A stretch of 64,000 nucleotides of DNA from Nematostella vectensis (taxonomy: Eukaryota > Cnidaria > Anthozoa > Actiniaria > Edwardsiidae), in the NCBI RefSeq assembly GCF_932526225.1, contig NC_064034.1, positions 5,752,001 to 5,816,000 on the forward strand, given 5' to 3'. The position numbers were made by a program, and so were the translations under genes. Below, one piece after another: positions 12,413 through 24,095 of the stretch (its first letter is position 1; every line of letters begins with the position of its first letter). The notes below the pieces were generated by a model, which worked only from the letters and a program-made list of their open reading frames with translations, ran no database searches and was not told the DNA's origin.

Positions 12413-13144
12413 CAAAAGTTCATTTAGACAGAAATACGAGTAGAATGTGACACATAATCCATGAATTGAAATTACTCTGTGTAACTATTACATAAAAATT
12501 GTGTATGTTTTAAAAGAAGGCGTGCAAATGTTTTTTTTTTTTGCAAAATCTCAATTATTTTAAAAGGCTTTACATAAAAGTTTAAACCTAAAGAGTAGAT
12601 AAAAGTGAAGCTTTTAAAGTGCCATGCATTGTTAATTTATTTTGTCTCCTGGAGGCTCAGGGCGAACTTTATTGTAAACACTCCTTTTTTTTTTTCTTAA
12701 AATAAAAGCCTCCTACGCAACCATCTAAGTTTGAAGCCTTATCCCCAACCGCAGGGGCTAGATGTAAGGACTTTTATTTTCCCAGTAGTATATCTTAGTT
12801 AAGTTTACTTAGCAAAATGTTTTTGTCACAACCAAATCTTCTGAAGCCACTTCAAATTTTGAATATATTTTTTTTCTTTAAAAGGCTATATTGGATCACA
12901 AATCTATTTGATATTTACAGGGTATAAGTTGAAAGTTATCAAATACACATGTTCATATATCGCTGAATTACAAAATGATGCTCTGCCTCAATTTTTTGTA
13001 GACAGTGGCTTTTTAGTGGATTTTGAAACGTTTCTTTAAAGAAAAAATGTACCGTGTAATAATTTCTTCCGGATCAAACTATGATATAACTGGACTATAT
13101 TTCCGCAGCTGAGCGAAATATTTGGCTACATCAAAGTCATACTT

Positions 13145-13396
13145 AAAGCCGCATTCTCACCAGTTTACTTCCGGAGGTCCGACGGAAACCTCAACCGTTA
13201 AAAGACAAAAGAATCTATTAAAATCCGAGATATTAAACAGGCCATCCGCTGTAAATTATCAATCACATCCTCAAAGAAACTTCCAATAAACACACTTCTT
13301 TCAATATTTTGAAATATTTTTCGCGTTTTTAAAAATCATTAAAAATCATCGGAGATTGTTACGTAATTGACCGGAAGTAAACTGGTGACAATGCGA
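13145..13396. repeat. MITE with 30-bp inverted ends (AAAGCCGCATTCTCACC)
   Basis: About 250 bp bounded by AAAGCCGCATTCTCACCAGT and the inverse ACTGGTGACAATGCG. The whole unit recurs reverse-complemented at 33263-33518, with very high similarity by eye. No coding potential is visible. Two intact copies in one window imply a fairly young non-autonomous DNA element family. Confidence 0.85.
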
Positions 13397-13767
13397 TCCT
13401 CTCTTTAGTCACTTGTACCGGAAGATCATCTTAAAATTAAATATCCGACTATTAGTAGTAAAAGATAGCTCGCTGAAAGCAAAGTTAGCAGCCCTTTTCT
13501 ACTAGGGTAAATAGCTGACATAGCTTTACGTCGTTATCTCACGATTGTATTGTTCTTCTGTGTACAACGAGGAGGGGGATGGGGTATGATTGTATGGATC
13601 GCGAGTTATTGTAATGTCAAGTTGATAAGGCCAACTGGGGTCCTTATCATTTAAAATCATTCATGCGGAAGGAAACATCAGTCAAGAAATACCACGCGAT
13701 GCCTCTAAGATGCCTCTAACAGGCTGAAAAAGGAAAACCTCGAGGATAGATCAGAAAACCTATCTTC

Positions 13768-16700
13768 ATGGAGACAAGTTTGCACGAGGTGAGGATCTAT
13801 ACGTGTACTAGAACACCCAAATTGTCATTGTCTATATATAGCAGATGCATTATCCAGAATTATTGAATGAGTTTGAAAAGTTTAATATCAAGGCTATCAG
13901 TAGTCTATTAGTAAGTATTTTAACCATATATTAAAGTATTACTCAATGAATTCGTTCGTAGACAGATGAGCTAACGGCTTATGTTCTAGTACACGGTTAT
14001 CTCGATTGAGTTGAAGACAAAAACAAAAACAGGCTTTCAGGTATTCTTGATCTGTGAGCCATAAACGCATTCTTTTGGTCTAAAAGCGACAAGAACATCT
14101 AATAGAATATCGATAGAAAGATCATCCCTTTTAGTAGGCCCCTTTTGATTGTTTTATCAATGGCAAAATTAAATCTCGAAGTAAGGCATAGTTGAATCCT
14201 GACGACGTTTATTTATTTATTATTTATTTATTATTTGAAGAATGAGAGAAAAGAAAATATCTGACAATGAACTTGTATAAGCCACTTCATCAGCTATGTC
14301 TAAAGTATGCAAATATTGCAAAAAATCCGCGTCACGCAGGATTTGTTGATCAATATCGCAAAAGCATGTTTTTTTTATATATATAAATGTCGTGTCTTCC
14401 GACTGATAGTGATTTCTAGAATATCCAATCTTTGGTATACTTGCAAGTTACATTTAAAAGAATAACTCGGCAATGGTGCGACAGTTGGAGACGAATTCGA
14501 TAAATTTTCTTCAGATATTGCCGAACAAATCAACAAAACTAGTATCAAATAAATAAATTTCATTTTAACACGCGAATGTGGATATGCCGATGTTGTTTTG
14601 CTATTTTAGGTCGGTCCCAGGCCCCGCGGCTCAGTAGGCAGTCTAGGAAGCCTGTCAGTCACAACAAACGACCAATCACTGGACGCGAAGTTCGAGTCCT
14701 GCTTTCGCGACTTCCAGGGCCCTGATTTGACGGTTGAAAAGTACTTTGTTGGGGCTGCAGAAAATTATCAGCTGGCGGGAGAAAGTCTGGACGAGATTCT
14801 AAACCACATAGATGAAATCAAAGAGGCAAAACTTGACAGCGCAAAAGATGAAACACTCATCTCAATCATCGACTCGTTCAACCCTCTCCATATCGCCGCG
14901 GCTTGCGGAAACGCAGCGGCTGTTGGCAGGCTCATCTACGAGTGCGGTATGGGCGTCAACAACGTAGCGGTCGGTCAACGGACTCCTCTACTACTAGCAT
15001 GCGCTTCTGGGAATGTTGAAGCTGTTCGTACTTTGATAAGTGAAGGCGCGAGCGTAAACCTGGCGCGAGACGATGGGATAACGCCACTTATGATGGCGGT
15101 ACTGACCAATACGAAAGACACCGTCTCGTTACTCTTAGAGAATGGCGCAAAGGTGAATACAAAAGCTTTTAAAAGGCTTGCTGCGGTTCACTTTGCGGCT
15201 GCTAACGGCTTCAGGCATGTGCTCCGCCTGCTACTTCAATGCGGAGCCAAGATAGATGGCAAGGTACAAGAAGGGTGCACTAGTCTGCATTTGGCTGCAC
15301 TGTTTGGACACACGAAAACAGTGGCATCCTTGATAAACAGTGGAGCAAACGTTGGGGCAAAAGACCTTCAGGGTTACTCGGTACTTCATTACGCATCCTA
15401 CAGTGGCGAAGGAGCGATTGTAGATCTACTACTACGACACGGAGCTAGGAAAGAAGAATTAGACAAAAATCAGTTTACGTCTCTTCATATAGCCGCCCAG
15501 TGGGGCCGCGCTGAAGTTTGTAAGGTCTTAGTAAGGAACAAGGCTAACTTAAATGCCCACGCCCCCAGAAGAGTAACCCCTCTAATGCTGGCTGCGTACA
15601 ATGGAAACTATGAAGCTACAGATGTGCTATGCGATAGTGGGAGTATTTTGCAAGCGCGCAATTTGTCCGGGAGAACAGCGCTCCATCTTGCGTCCGAAGG
15701 GGGCAAATCCGACATCGTGAGATTGCTTCTGAAGAAAGGGTCGTACATTCATACACGCGACATACAGGGCTACACTGCACTTCACAGAGCAGCCCAAGCA
15801 GGCCAGACCAAAACCTGTAAAGTCCTCATTGATAATGACGCCGAGGTCGACGCGTGCAGCGAGAAAGGCACTACGCCTCTTGTGTTAGCAGCGAATAGCG
15901 GGCGCCATAAAACAGTCAAGAGCTTAATCCAGAAAGGGGCAGATATCCAAGTGCGCCATCAATCGGGAAATACACCTCTTCACTTTGCGTCTGAAAAAGG
16001 CCATCTAGATGTTGTGCGAGTTCTTCTCGAAAGAGGGGCGTCTCCAAATGCCAAGGACTCGTGGGGTCTGACTCCTGTCCACCGAGCAGCGAAGAACGGT
16101 CACGATGCCGTTCTGGAGTTGTTAATAGCGTACCGGGGGCATATCACTTCAATGGATAACTGGCAGTATACACCGCTACACCGAGCAGCCGAAAATGGGC
16201 ACGAGTCCACACTCAAACTACTGCTCGGAGCTGGATGCAAAATCGACCCCAAGGATAAATGGCAGTTTACACCGTTGCACCGTGCTGCAGGTAACGGGAA
16301 GAAAGAAGCGATCAGAGTGCTTTTGTCCTTGCAGTCGGATGCAAATGCGCGCGATTGGTCGGGTTATTCGCCACTCCATAGGGCCGCAGAAGGAGGTCAC
16401 GTGGACACGGCACTTTTGTTGATATCCTTTGGGTGTGGTGTTAATGATACAGATAACCAGGGGTTTACTCCCCTTCACCGCGCCTCCGAGAACGGTCACG
16501 CTGCCACCGTGAAGATGTTGATAGACGCAGGAAGCGGTATAAACGCTCATGCGCACGCTTTCAGACTGAGCCACGACGTAAACAACAACAGCGACGACAA
16601 CAAATGTAGATCTATGGAGGAACGAGGACTAAACAGAGGACCCACGGCGGTACATCTTAGTGCGCAAAACGGACACGTGGACACTCTTGAACTGCTGCTT

Positions 16701-18337
16701 CAGAATGGTGCTGACCGGGACGCCTTGGATCTCTGGGGCTCAACCGCACTTCACAAGGCAGCGGGGGATGGGCAAACAGAGACAGCTAGAGTGCTCATTC
16801 AAATTGGCTGCAACGTCAACGCTAAAGACAAGTGGGGATACACTCCGTTAATTAGGGCAGCTGAGAGTGGTCACCCTGAGGTCGTTCGGTTATTAGTCGG
16901 AAAAGGTGCAGATGTCAATATCATGGATCAATGGAATTGTACGCCGTTATACAGAGCCGCGAAAGCTGGCCGTGTGAGATGCGTCAAAGAACTTATCAAG
17001 CATGTGCAAGTGGTTGATACCGCAGACCGCTGGGGATTTACTCCTTTTTTACGTGCATGTCAAAATGGGCACACCGCTGCTGCTGAAGTTTTGCTGGAGA
17101 ACGGAGCGAATATAAATGCGTGTGTTAATGAGCAGACGACTGCTGTGTTGTTAGCAGCGTATGGCGGACATGCTGACACTGTGAGCAAGCTATTGGAGAA
17201 TAAATTGGATGCCAACGCCACAATGGATAAAGGTGAGCGACATAACAATGGTGACTTTTTGCTGCGGATTACATCAATAGACCATTACGCGGTTAAAATT
17301 ACAATACTTGGGAGGCCTGTGGTTTAACGCCGAAGAGAGGCTCGAACTGGCTTGCGCGTTTATTTGTTCGTAAACAGAACACACAAAGACAGCAGCATAT
17401 TTCGTAAAATTTATCTAATACTTTAGCTATAAGCATTCCCATCGAAACATGCCCGTTTGAGCCTATCTTTGATGTAAAACCACAGGCCTCCAAGTATTTT
17501 TAGGTCTAATGATAAGACCACGTGAAAGGATAATGGTCTAAATCTGCTTTGTTTGTTTACAAAGTCTCTTTTAAGGTACTATTTCATACATGCTTATTAA
17601 TGTCAATATGAATAAACTTAAGCATTTTAAAAAATCGTGATTTCATAGAGCAATAAAGAGGAGGTCCGACCAAACACAGGCAAACGCATATATGGGTTAG
17701 TCTAGTGACGGCACCATGTGCCATATTGCATGGTGGTATGCATGCCGATCTCCACATTGATAAAGGTAAAGCCGGTTGCGTGGTTGTGCATTGCCATTTA
17801 AAACCCCTTTTTAAGGGCTAATTAAGACTGTGAAGCCTTAAAAAGCAAATCCAATAAGAATCTTGCTAAAGTCACCATAACTAGCTTTCTTTGTTCTTGT
17901 TAGGATACACGGCCCTTCATCTTGCGAGCCAGAACGGTCATGCTGACGTCATCAGGGTCCTCTCTGCGTATGTCAATTCGCTAGACGTGTCAGACATACT
18001 GGGCGATACTCCGCTGCATTTAGCCGCGTACTTCGGACATACGAAGGCCGTGGAAACACTCCTCAAGCTCGGAGCTAACCCAAAGATGGAAGATAAAGCA
18101 GGTTTTACTCCACTGATGCGAGCAACGCAAAGTGGCAATGAAGAGGTAGTGAGAATGTTGACAAATAGCCCCTCCAAACAGACATGTCTTTGCGGACGAA
18201 CAAAACAGAGAAACAAAGGAAAGAACCTCATATGCAAAAGCTGTAAAGCGTGTGGATTATTCACAGTCCCATTGGCGATTGAAGCTGCAAAAGATGGTAG
18301 TCCTAATAATCAGGCTAAGGGGTTGATAATGGTGTAA
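13768..18337 (+). CDS. Long ankyrin-repeat protein (about 26 repeats)
   Basis: Main exon 14610-17232 and last exon 17904-18337 join in phase 1 to about 1018 residues. The main exon has no usable Met and a stop just before its acceptor (GCTATTTTAG), so an upstream exon is needed. The best candidate is 13768-13788 (METSLHE, donor GAG followed by GTGAGG, phase 0), giving about 1025 residues. From FNPLHIAAACG onward there are about 26 consecutive 33-residue ankyrin repeats with TPLHxAAxxGH cores. An insert of about 25 residues interrupts repeat 17 (Asn/Asp-rich, around 16560-16640). The C-terminus leaves the repeat pattern and has a Cys cluster (CLCG then CKSCKACG), possibly metal-binding. Upstream of the repeats are about 90 residues of no known domain. 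Ankyrin stacks bind other proteins and the partner here is unknown. No membrane segment is seen, so it is not a TRP channel. Confidence 0.88.
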
Positions 18338-19256
18338 ACAGAATCGAAAAACAATACAATTTCAATGGAGAATACTACAGTATATTATAGTTACTGGTAA
18401 CTGGACGTTACCCTTCTAGAGATGGAACCTTTTTTTTCTTTTAATTGAAGTGGAGGTAAGACAAAGAAATTCCTCTCTTATCCTTCTACCTTCCTATTAC
18501 CCCTTAGCTACGTGTAAGTATAACACGTATTTAAAAGAAAATAACAGCTGCACCTGAGCCTTTTTCCGTCCACCATTAACTCGAGTCTAGTTCAAATTGG
18601 GCGAAGTGGCCTTTTAAGCCTTTTTGAGAGTGACACATGTTTCGTTCACAGAGTCTTGAGACTACCTTTTTTGTGCTCTAAACATAGTCTAAAAGATACT
18701 TGACGTACACCACCAAATAACCTTAAAAGAAGTATACTGTATTTAGCGACGTAATGCATTATGAGTGCTAACGAAAATTACCAGTTTTCTTTGAAAGCCT
18801 AAAGTAGCATATTTGTATAGGTAAACTATGTGATGAAATCTCGAAATAACCATGTAATAACCTTGTTTTAAATCGGAAATATTGTGCTTCCCTAAATCAG
18901 CCGATGGAAATAAATGCTTTTTCGCATTCGGTACTTTGTAAACAAAATGGCAGCTAGGATGGCATTTCTAGGCGCTTCATACATGAAAGCCGTTCATCAT
19001 ACGAAGCTGTAGATGGGAAAAATGTGATAAATTATTACTTATGTAGTATCAGTACCATAGGATCGAGTTTCAGCGTTTTTACACTGTGCGGTGAAGTACA
19101 TCGGGAAGCCGAGAGTTTTGCTATGTGGTATAGCTGCACAGTTACTTGAGAGGAGATGAGCCGTCATGGTGGAAAACCCACTGCCCAGGTGCCGGATACG
19201 AATCCGTTGGGTCGCTGCCCTCCCCTTTCATAATTCCTGGATCCACCCCTGACTGT
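18338..19256. other. Intergenic between convergent genes
   Basis: The ankyrin gene ends at 18337 and the opposite-strand fibrinogen-like gene ends at 19257, so this stretch holds both 3' ends. No other coding exon is visible. A CCCACTGCCCAGGTGCCGG segment near 19177 looks like old repeat sequence. Confidence 0.5.
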
Positions 19257-22051
19257 TTAACGTACATACAGCCTCCATGTGTCTCCCTCTGAATACTCAG
19301 TATAATTGTTAGGCTCGTCACAAAGAAGACTCGAAGGCATCAAATTGACATAAATCTTACTGGAGTTTGTCTTCCAAAATATCGGTTCATTATAAACACG
19401 AAATTCCTCTTTGTGCTTGTGATATCCCCATTTTCCAGGCCAATCAGTCACACCGTAATTTCCCCAGCCCGCGCAATTAGACGCCAGTATTGAATCGTCA
19501 TCGGGTAGCCTGTGGTATGAGCCACAAGCCAGAGGTTGTGATGTGTTCCCTGTAAAATATCTCACTACTTCAAGGCCCGCGGGATTCAAGGCAGTCGTCA
19601 CGTGAAAGGTTCGGCCTGTCACTCGCTTGTGGCAGTAATAGCGGAGCTGGTTGAACCCAGTGAGCCTGCGCAGTTCTGCGAGAGCTGGTATAGCTATACG
19701 CTGGTAGATATTTGTGTAGTTGCTGAGATCCCGGAAATTGTCAGTTTTGACAAGGTCTCCGCTTGGCTTGGAGCTGTTTTGTAGTGTTGTCTGCGCAATT
19801 AACGTCCACCCTCCTATTAAGAAGGCCAACAAACGAAACACGTCATTTAGAGAAGTATTAGAAGTATTTATCTACATTGAAACCTCCCAAAAGGCCCTAA
19901 GGTCACACGCTTAATAAAGACCCCGTTATAAAGGAGATTCCTTATCCATATGTTTTCCACTTTCCACTATCAGGACACCTGGGTAATAAGGACGCTGTCA
20001 CCAAGCCTTACCTACTAATAAAAGCTTTACAAGCACGTTGCAGAGCGTTAGCTGCCGTACAATTTGAACACATCGAGATAAGAGATTCATAATAACCGAA
20101 GGATTATTTTTCGTATTGAATACAATATGGGTATAAAACGAAAAACTTCAACTGCAAACTACTAGTGTTCATTAGGTGAATGCATACCTCCATCAGTCGT
20201 CATGTCACAATATATCTTGAATGGCTTTCCTGTGGTACGGGGATCTACCCAGTACTCGCCGTCTGGTGGTATCACGTGACCGCTTGCCCCATCTCTGATC
20301 TCTTTACAGGAAAATGCCGGCAATACAGGACTGGATCCAAGCCAAGCTAAAAGGTCAAGGACATGTGCTGTTACTCTGCACCATATTATTGTTATTGATG
20401 TAATGTCAATGAGGCAAAAACCGAAGAAGATTGAAAATATACACACACACACAACCCTACAGTGACGCCTACTAAGCGTGGCTAGCGTGGCCACCTTGAC
20501 AGGTTTGTGAAGTGAACCAATTAAACCAATGAAGATGTGAGAAACGTACTGATTGACATGATCTTCCACAGGTAGCCAGCGTGGCAATGAAATGCTCAGA
20601 GAATAAAATAGCAACCCGAATTCCTCCTAGCCTTGAATTTCGTGTAAATTAAAATTTGTTCTCTAATAGAGCTCTTTGGTTTTCACGGGGGAGGGACTAC
20701 GATGACGCACACGTTGTACTTCCGCGCGCTGGCTTAAAGATGGACCTGCGCTATAAAATACCCATGATGTGCGGGGAGGGGGTAGGGGGGCGCAGAGGCT
20801 TGACAACGCCTTAGTCACCTTGACCTAAACAATGCGCACGATTTCTGCGCTGGCGCCCGTTTGTCGAAACACCCGAGAATTCTCGGGCCCGAAAACTTTA
20901 TTTTGCATTTTTTCCCAAAATTTCGCATGTTTTCCTTTTTGAGAACAGCTATCATGATTTAGAACAGTTTGAACTTCCTCTCGGTTCATATTCCAAATGA
21001 TTACGCTCAAAAGGGCTATTTCCGAAGTTTTGCTGAAGCCAGAAAGTTACCCGAAAAGTCTCGGGTGACTGCGAGGTCCCGAGAACTTTCTTAATATTTA
21101 AGACATGTGATTTTCGGGCCCGAGAAGTTCGGGAAAGATCAAAATCTATAAAGAGAATCATCTGTTAAATGAATCTTTGTGGTAAAATACGATGTTTGAC
21201 AATATTATGTAATATTACGTTTAGATACCATAAATTTTATAGGAATGAGTCGCGCCTTTTATACCGCAGGTCCTAGTCCAGACCTGGGACTATCTTTGCG
21301 CTCGACATTCACGCGAGCCAGAATGTCGAGCGCAAAGAGAGCCCCAGGTCTGGACTACGCAGGTCCTTGTTTAAAATGTGGTAGTGGTCGCTGATATCTT
21401 GCGTTTGCGCCGTCCTCGACTCTCCGCCCTCTTACGTAAGGACGACGGCATCAAGTACGGCGCGCTCGCTCACGAATTGCTCAAAAACACTGCTCAAAAA
21501 CGGCGTTGTCTTCCTTGACGGCAAATCTAGAACGGCATTTTCACGTTCTACGCACGCCGTCAGGAACGTCAGCGTTTTGGAATTGCTTTATTTAGGTCAT
21601 TCTGTTGGAGTCACTTTAACAAATCTCTTTTATTATATGTACCTCTTTTAGGGTTTTCAAAATGAAGCCATCTGTATGCTGAACGGAAGAGCATGGACCG
21701 TGTTTCCTTAGTACGGTTATTAAGCTCACAAATGTTATGGTCGTGTAAGTAGTTGATACTTTGACATTGTGGTGTTCTCTGGCACTTGTAGAGGCAGCCC
21801 AATACATCGGGAATTTTGTGAACTGAGAAGGCATGCTCGAACAGCTTGTAGCCTTGATTTGACGTCAAGGACGAGCAACCATTCGCCGAAACGATTAGAA
21901 AAGGCGCGAATGCTACAGTAAAGGTAAGTAGCTGAAAAAAAGAACACGAGAAATAAGTAATTCAGATCGATATTTATGTTGCATTTCATTATCTGGGGGT
22001 ATTTGCTATTCGTCGCCTAATAAACATCCATCCGGGTTCGCTCACCTGCAT
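19257..22051 (-). CDS. Secreted PAN/apple plus fibrinogen-like protein (USOMP5-like)
   Basis: Four minus-strand exons, 22051-22046, 21931-21643, 20346-20188 and 19813-19257, join in phase to 336 residues. The first coding exon encodes only Met-Gln (ATGCAG followed by GTGAGC). The next supplies a hydrophobic signal sequence (LLTFTVAFAPFLIVSA) and a PAN/apple-like domain (GYKLFEHAF, CLYKCQRTPQC, ICELNN). Then comes a fibrinogen-C-type start: SCKEIRDG, GEYWVDP, YCDMTTDG and, across the last splice site, GGGWTLIAQ. The C-terminal part (TGFNQLRYYCHK, CGSYHRLPDDDS, CAGWGNYG, KWGYHKH) matches my memory of the coral uncharacterized skeletal organic matrix protein 5 family rather than true fibrinogen domains. 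Such proteins are secreted and are probably adhesive or lectin-like. No EGF module is seen between the two domains. The 1.3 kb intron 2 contains two inverted-repeat elements. Confidence 0.85.
20868..21135. repeat. Inverted-repeat element in intron 2 of the fibrinogen-like gene
   Basis: CGAGAATTCTCGGGCCCGAA at the left is matched by TTTTCGGGCCCGAGAAGTTC at the right. Further TCTCGGG and CCCGAGA words lie between. About 270 bp, with no coding content. Confidence 0.65.
21266..21366. repeat. Near-perfect hairpin, arms about 45 bp
   Basis: The left arm AGTCCAGACCTGGG plus CTTTGCGCTCGACATTC pairs with the right arm GAATGTCGAGCGCAAAG plus CCCCAGGTCTGGACT around a loop of about 10 bases. GCAGGTCC flanks both sides. 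It lies inside intron 2 of the fibrinogen-like gene. Confidence 0.8.
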
Positions 22052-23602
22052 TGCGGGTTCTCGACGAGGTGTCCCTTGTTCTTAACAAGCCATGTTTATC
22101 CTGTAGATTGGAGATTTACATTTGTCAATTAACAAAGTGACTAAAATATATCGTCTCTCTTAAATCAGTTCGGCCAGCAATAGCGCCATTACGCCGGGTT
22201 GACCCAAGTCAAAAGATATGTTGGTCATCACCAAAGACGGTGTGGGCGCTGTTTGTACGGGGCTTTAGCTTTTACAAGTGTAATGGAACGTACGTGAAAA
22301 CACCATGAAGCTAGAGACGAAGACTCTTTTGTTTTGCCAAATCCCCTAAAGAAAACACCGAATCTTTTTTTTTTTTGTAGCGCCGGTGCACCTTTAATTT
22401 CCTAAACCGACAAGATCTTTGCATGTAAAGTAAATTCTGTCAAAGCAAGGCTACTAATCAGATTCTAAAGCAAACAAAAAAACTTGTCTTTGTGGGGCGT
22501 TTCTCGTCACAATTAAACTTTTTTGGGAAGACGTAGGAAGTAAAGATTTCTGAAAATTATATCGTTTGACTGTCCGCTAATCAATAACAACAAAAAGAGA
22601 AAACTAGAAAATGTTTCGATGCTCGGAGACGCGAAGATAATTAAGTCACATCCTGCTATCCAATCCTTTGTTTACTTTTTTTTACTGAAGTTTGATGGGT
22701 ATTTTCCTCATATGAAAAAGAGCGAAACTGTTATATTTGTTTAATTTACAGCAGATCATATCACAATAATAACAGGTTGAAATATGATGAATATGATGTT
22801 CATTCGTTATTTGCAATTAGTCAGAAACTTCTGCAATCATTTCTCGGTATGAAAACATTTTGGGGAAATGAGCAAAAATATTATATTTCTTTCCTTGCCG
22901 CTAAACATGAGAAAAATTTTGTGTTGAGGTCGAGTTTCCTATTTTTTTTTCTTTTCTCCAGTCCACCAAATCATCTGACTTGTGATAAAACGCGGTAAAT
23001 TTCTTCGCCTTAATATCTTCTGACTAGTTAGCAGTCTGCGTAAATATCTAAGACTATAATTACGCGTTTGAGCCACTATTACTGGCTAGTATGTGCAAAA
23101 TACCATCTAGGGAAAAAGGAAAAGCTTTATTATATCTGCACATTTGTCTTATTATAACTGCTCGTTTATTTTTTTACAATTGCGAGTTTTATTTCAGGAT
23201 CTGTGACTCGCTAGTTTGTGCTTTACAGTAAAATTTATCAATGTTGTCTGTCTGAACCAAAAATTAAAATATATTTCAATTGTTACTTACCGTTTTTAAA
23301 GCTCGAGTCAAACCTTAATTATGATTCTGTTGAGCACCAACTAGACTGATGAAGATGTTAGCTTGAAAATGCTATCTGAAACACCTATTGTCGCTACAGG
23401 AAAGCTTTTCTCGAGATTCTCTTGCTCATGCTCACCTATCAACAGGGAGATAACAGTTTTGTAAATATGAAATTGTGTAAATAGCACCATCTTACGTCGT
23501 CTATTTGCTCAGCTCACTCAATGTCGTCCTACAAACCATCTGTTACAAGACACGACGAATAAAAGCTACAGTAAGCCAGCCTCTTAGGATGTTTACACGT
23601 TC

Positions 23603-23831
23603 CAGGCCCGTACCCAGGATTTTTCTTGGGGGTGGGGGGGGAGGTGGGGTGTGCGAAACGGAAAAAAATGGACGGGGGGGGGGGGGGGGGGGAGTGAGAG
23701 TGAGTTCTCTGATCTGATAAATTTCTGAACCCCCGAAAAAATTAAAAGGATTTTTTTAATGCCTTTGCAGTATCTCCACGGGACGTTTATTGTCGGATTC
23801 GACCCCCTGCACCCCCCTGGGTACGGGCCTG
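23603..23831 (+). repeat. Complete CAGGCCCGTACC MITE with 5-bp target duplication
   Basis: Starts CAGGCCCGTACCCAGG and ends CCTGGGTACGGGCCTG, a perfect 16-bp inverted terminal repeat. The bases CGTTC flank it on both sides (23598-23602 and 23832-23836), consistent with a 5-bp target duplication. The interior is G-rich and non-coding. Copies or fragments lie at 2507, 25860, 48418 and, reversed, 53869. Confidence 0.85.
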
Positions 23832-24095
23832 CGTTCGTTTTACAAGTCGCAACTGAACCTTGTTATCACATATAATGACATGCACGTTCTAGTCCATGGG
23901 CCCTGGTAAACAAATAAAAACACGAAGAAAAAAGCGTAGTGGAGTGCCGGTAAAAAGTGTGCTCTTCCTTTCAAATATGGCGGGCGGAACAACCCCCCAA
24001 GGGTTCCCTTAAAACATGAAGAGCCCGCAGTTTAGGGTCGATGCTGGCTGCGCACCATTTTTTAGACATGCTCACATCCACATGACCACGGCATG

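Larger units (their letters stand above)
10874..13767. other. Intergenic, AT-rich, two MITE-like elements
   Basis: No gene is visible. It holds a GGCGTAGCCA-type element (12303-12412) and a 250-bp inverted-terminal element (13145-13396). The part next to 10873 should contain the GPCR promoter, and the part before 13768 that of the ankyrin gene. Confidence 0.6.

Noticed and set aside
14375-14563. Minus-strand frame starting with a signal-peptide-like MKFIYLILVLLICSA
   Set aside because: It has a possible donor (CAA-GTATAC), but no partner exon is visible in the 3 kb beyond. A short hydrophobic start in AT-rich DNA is expected by chance.
14620-14712. tRNA-like box A (GCGGCTCAGTAGG) and box B (GTTCGAGTCC)
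   Set aside because: The same bases form an open, protein-like frame that continues straight into the ankyrin exon from a good acceptor at 14609, and no acceptor stem can be paired. Chance resemblance is more likely than a tRNA or SINE.
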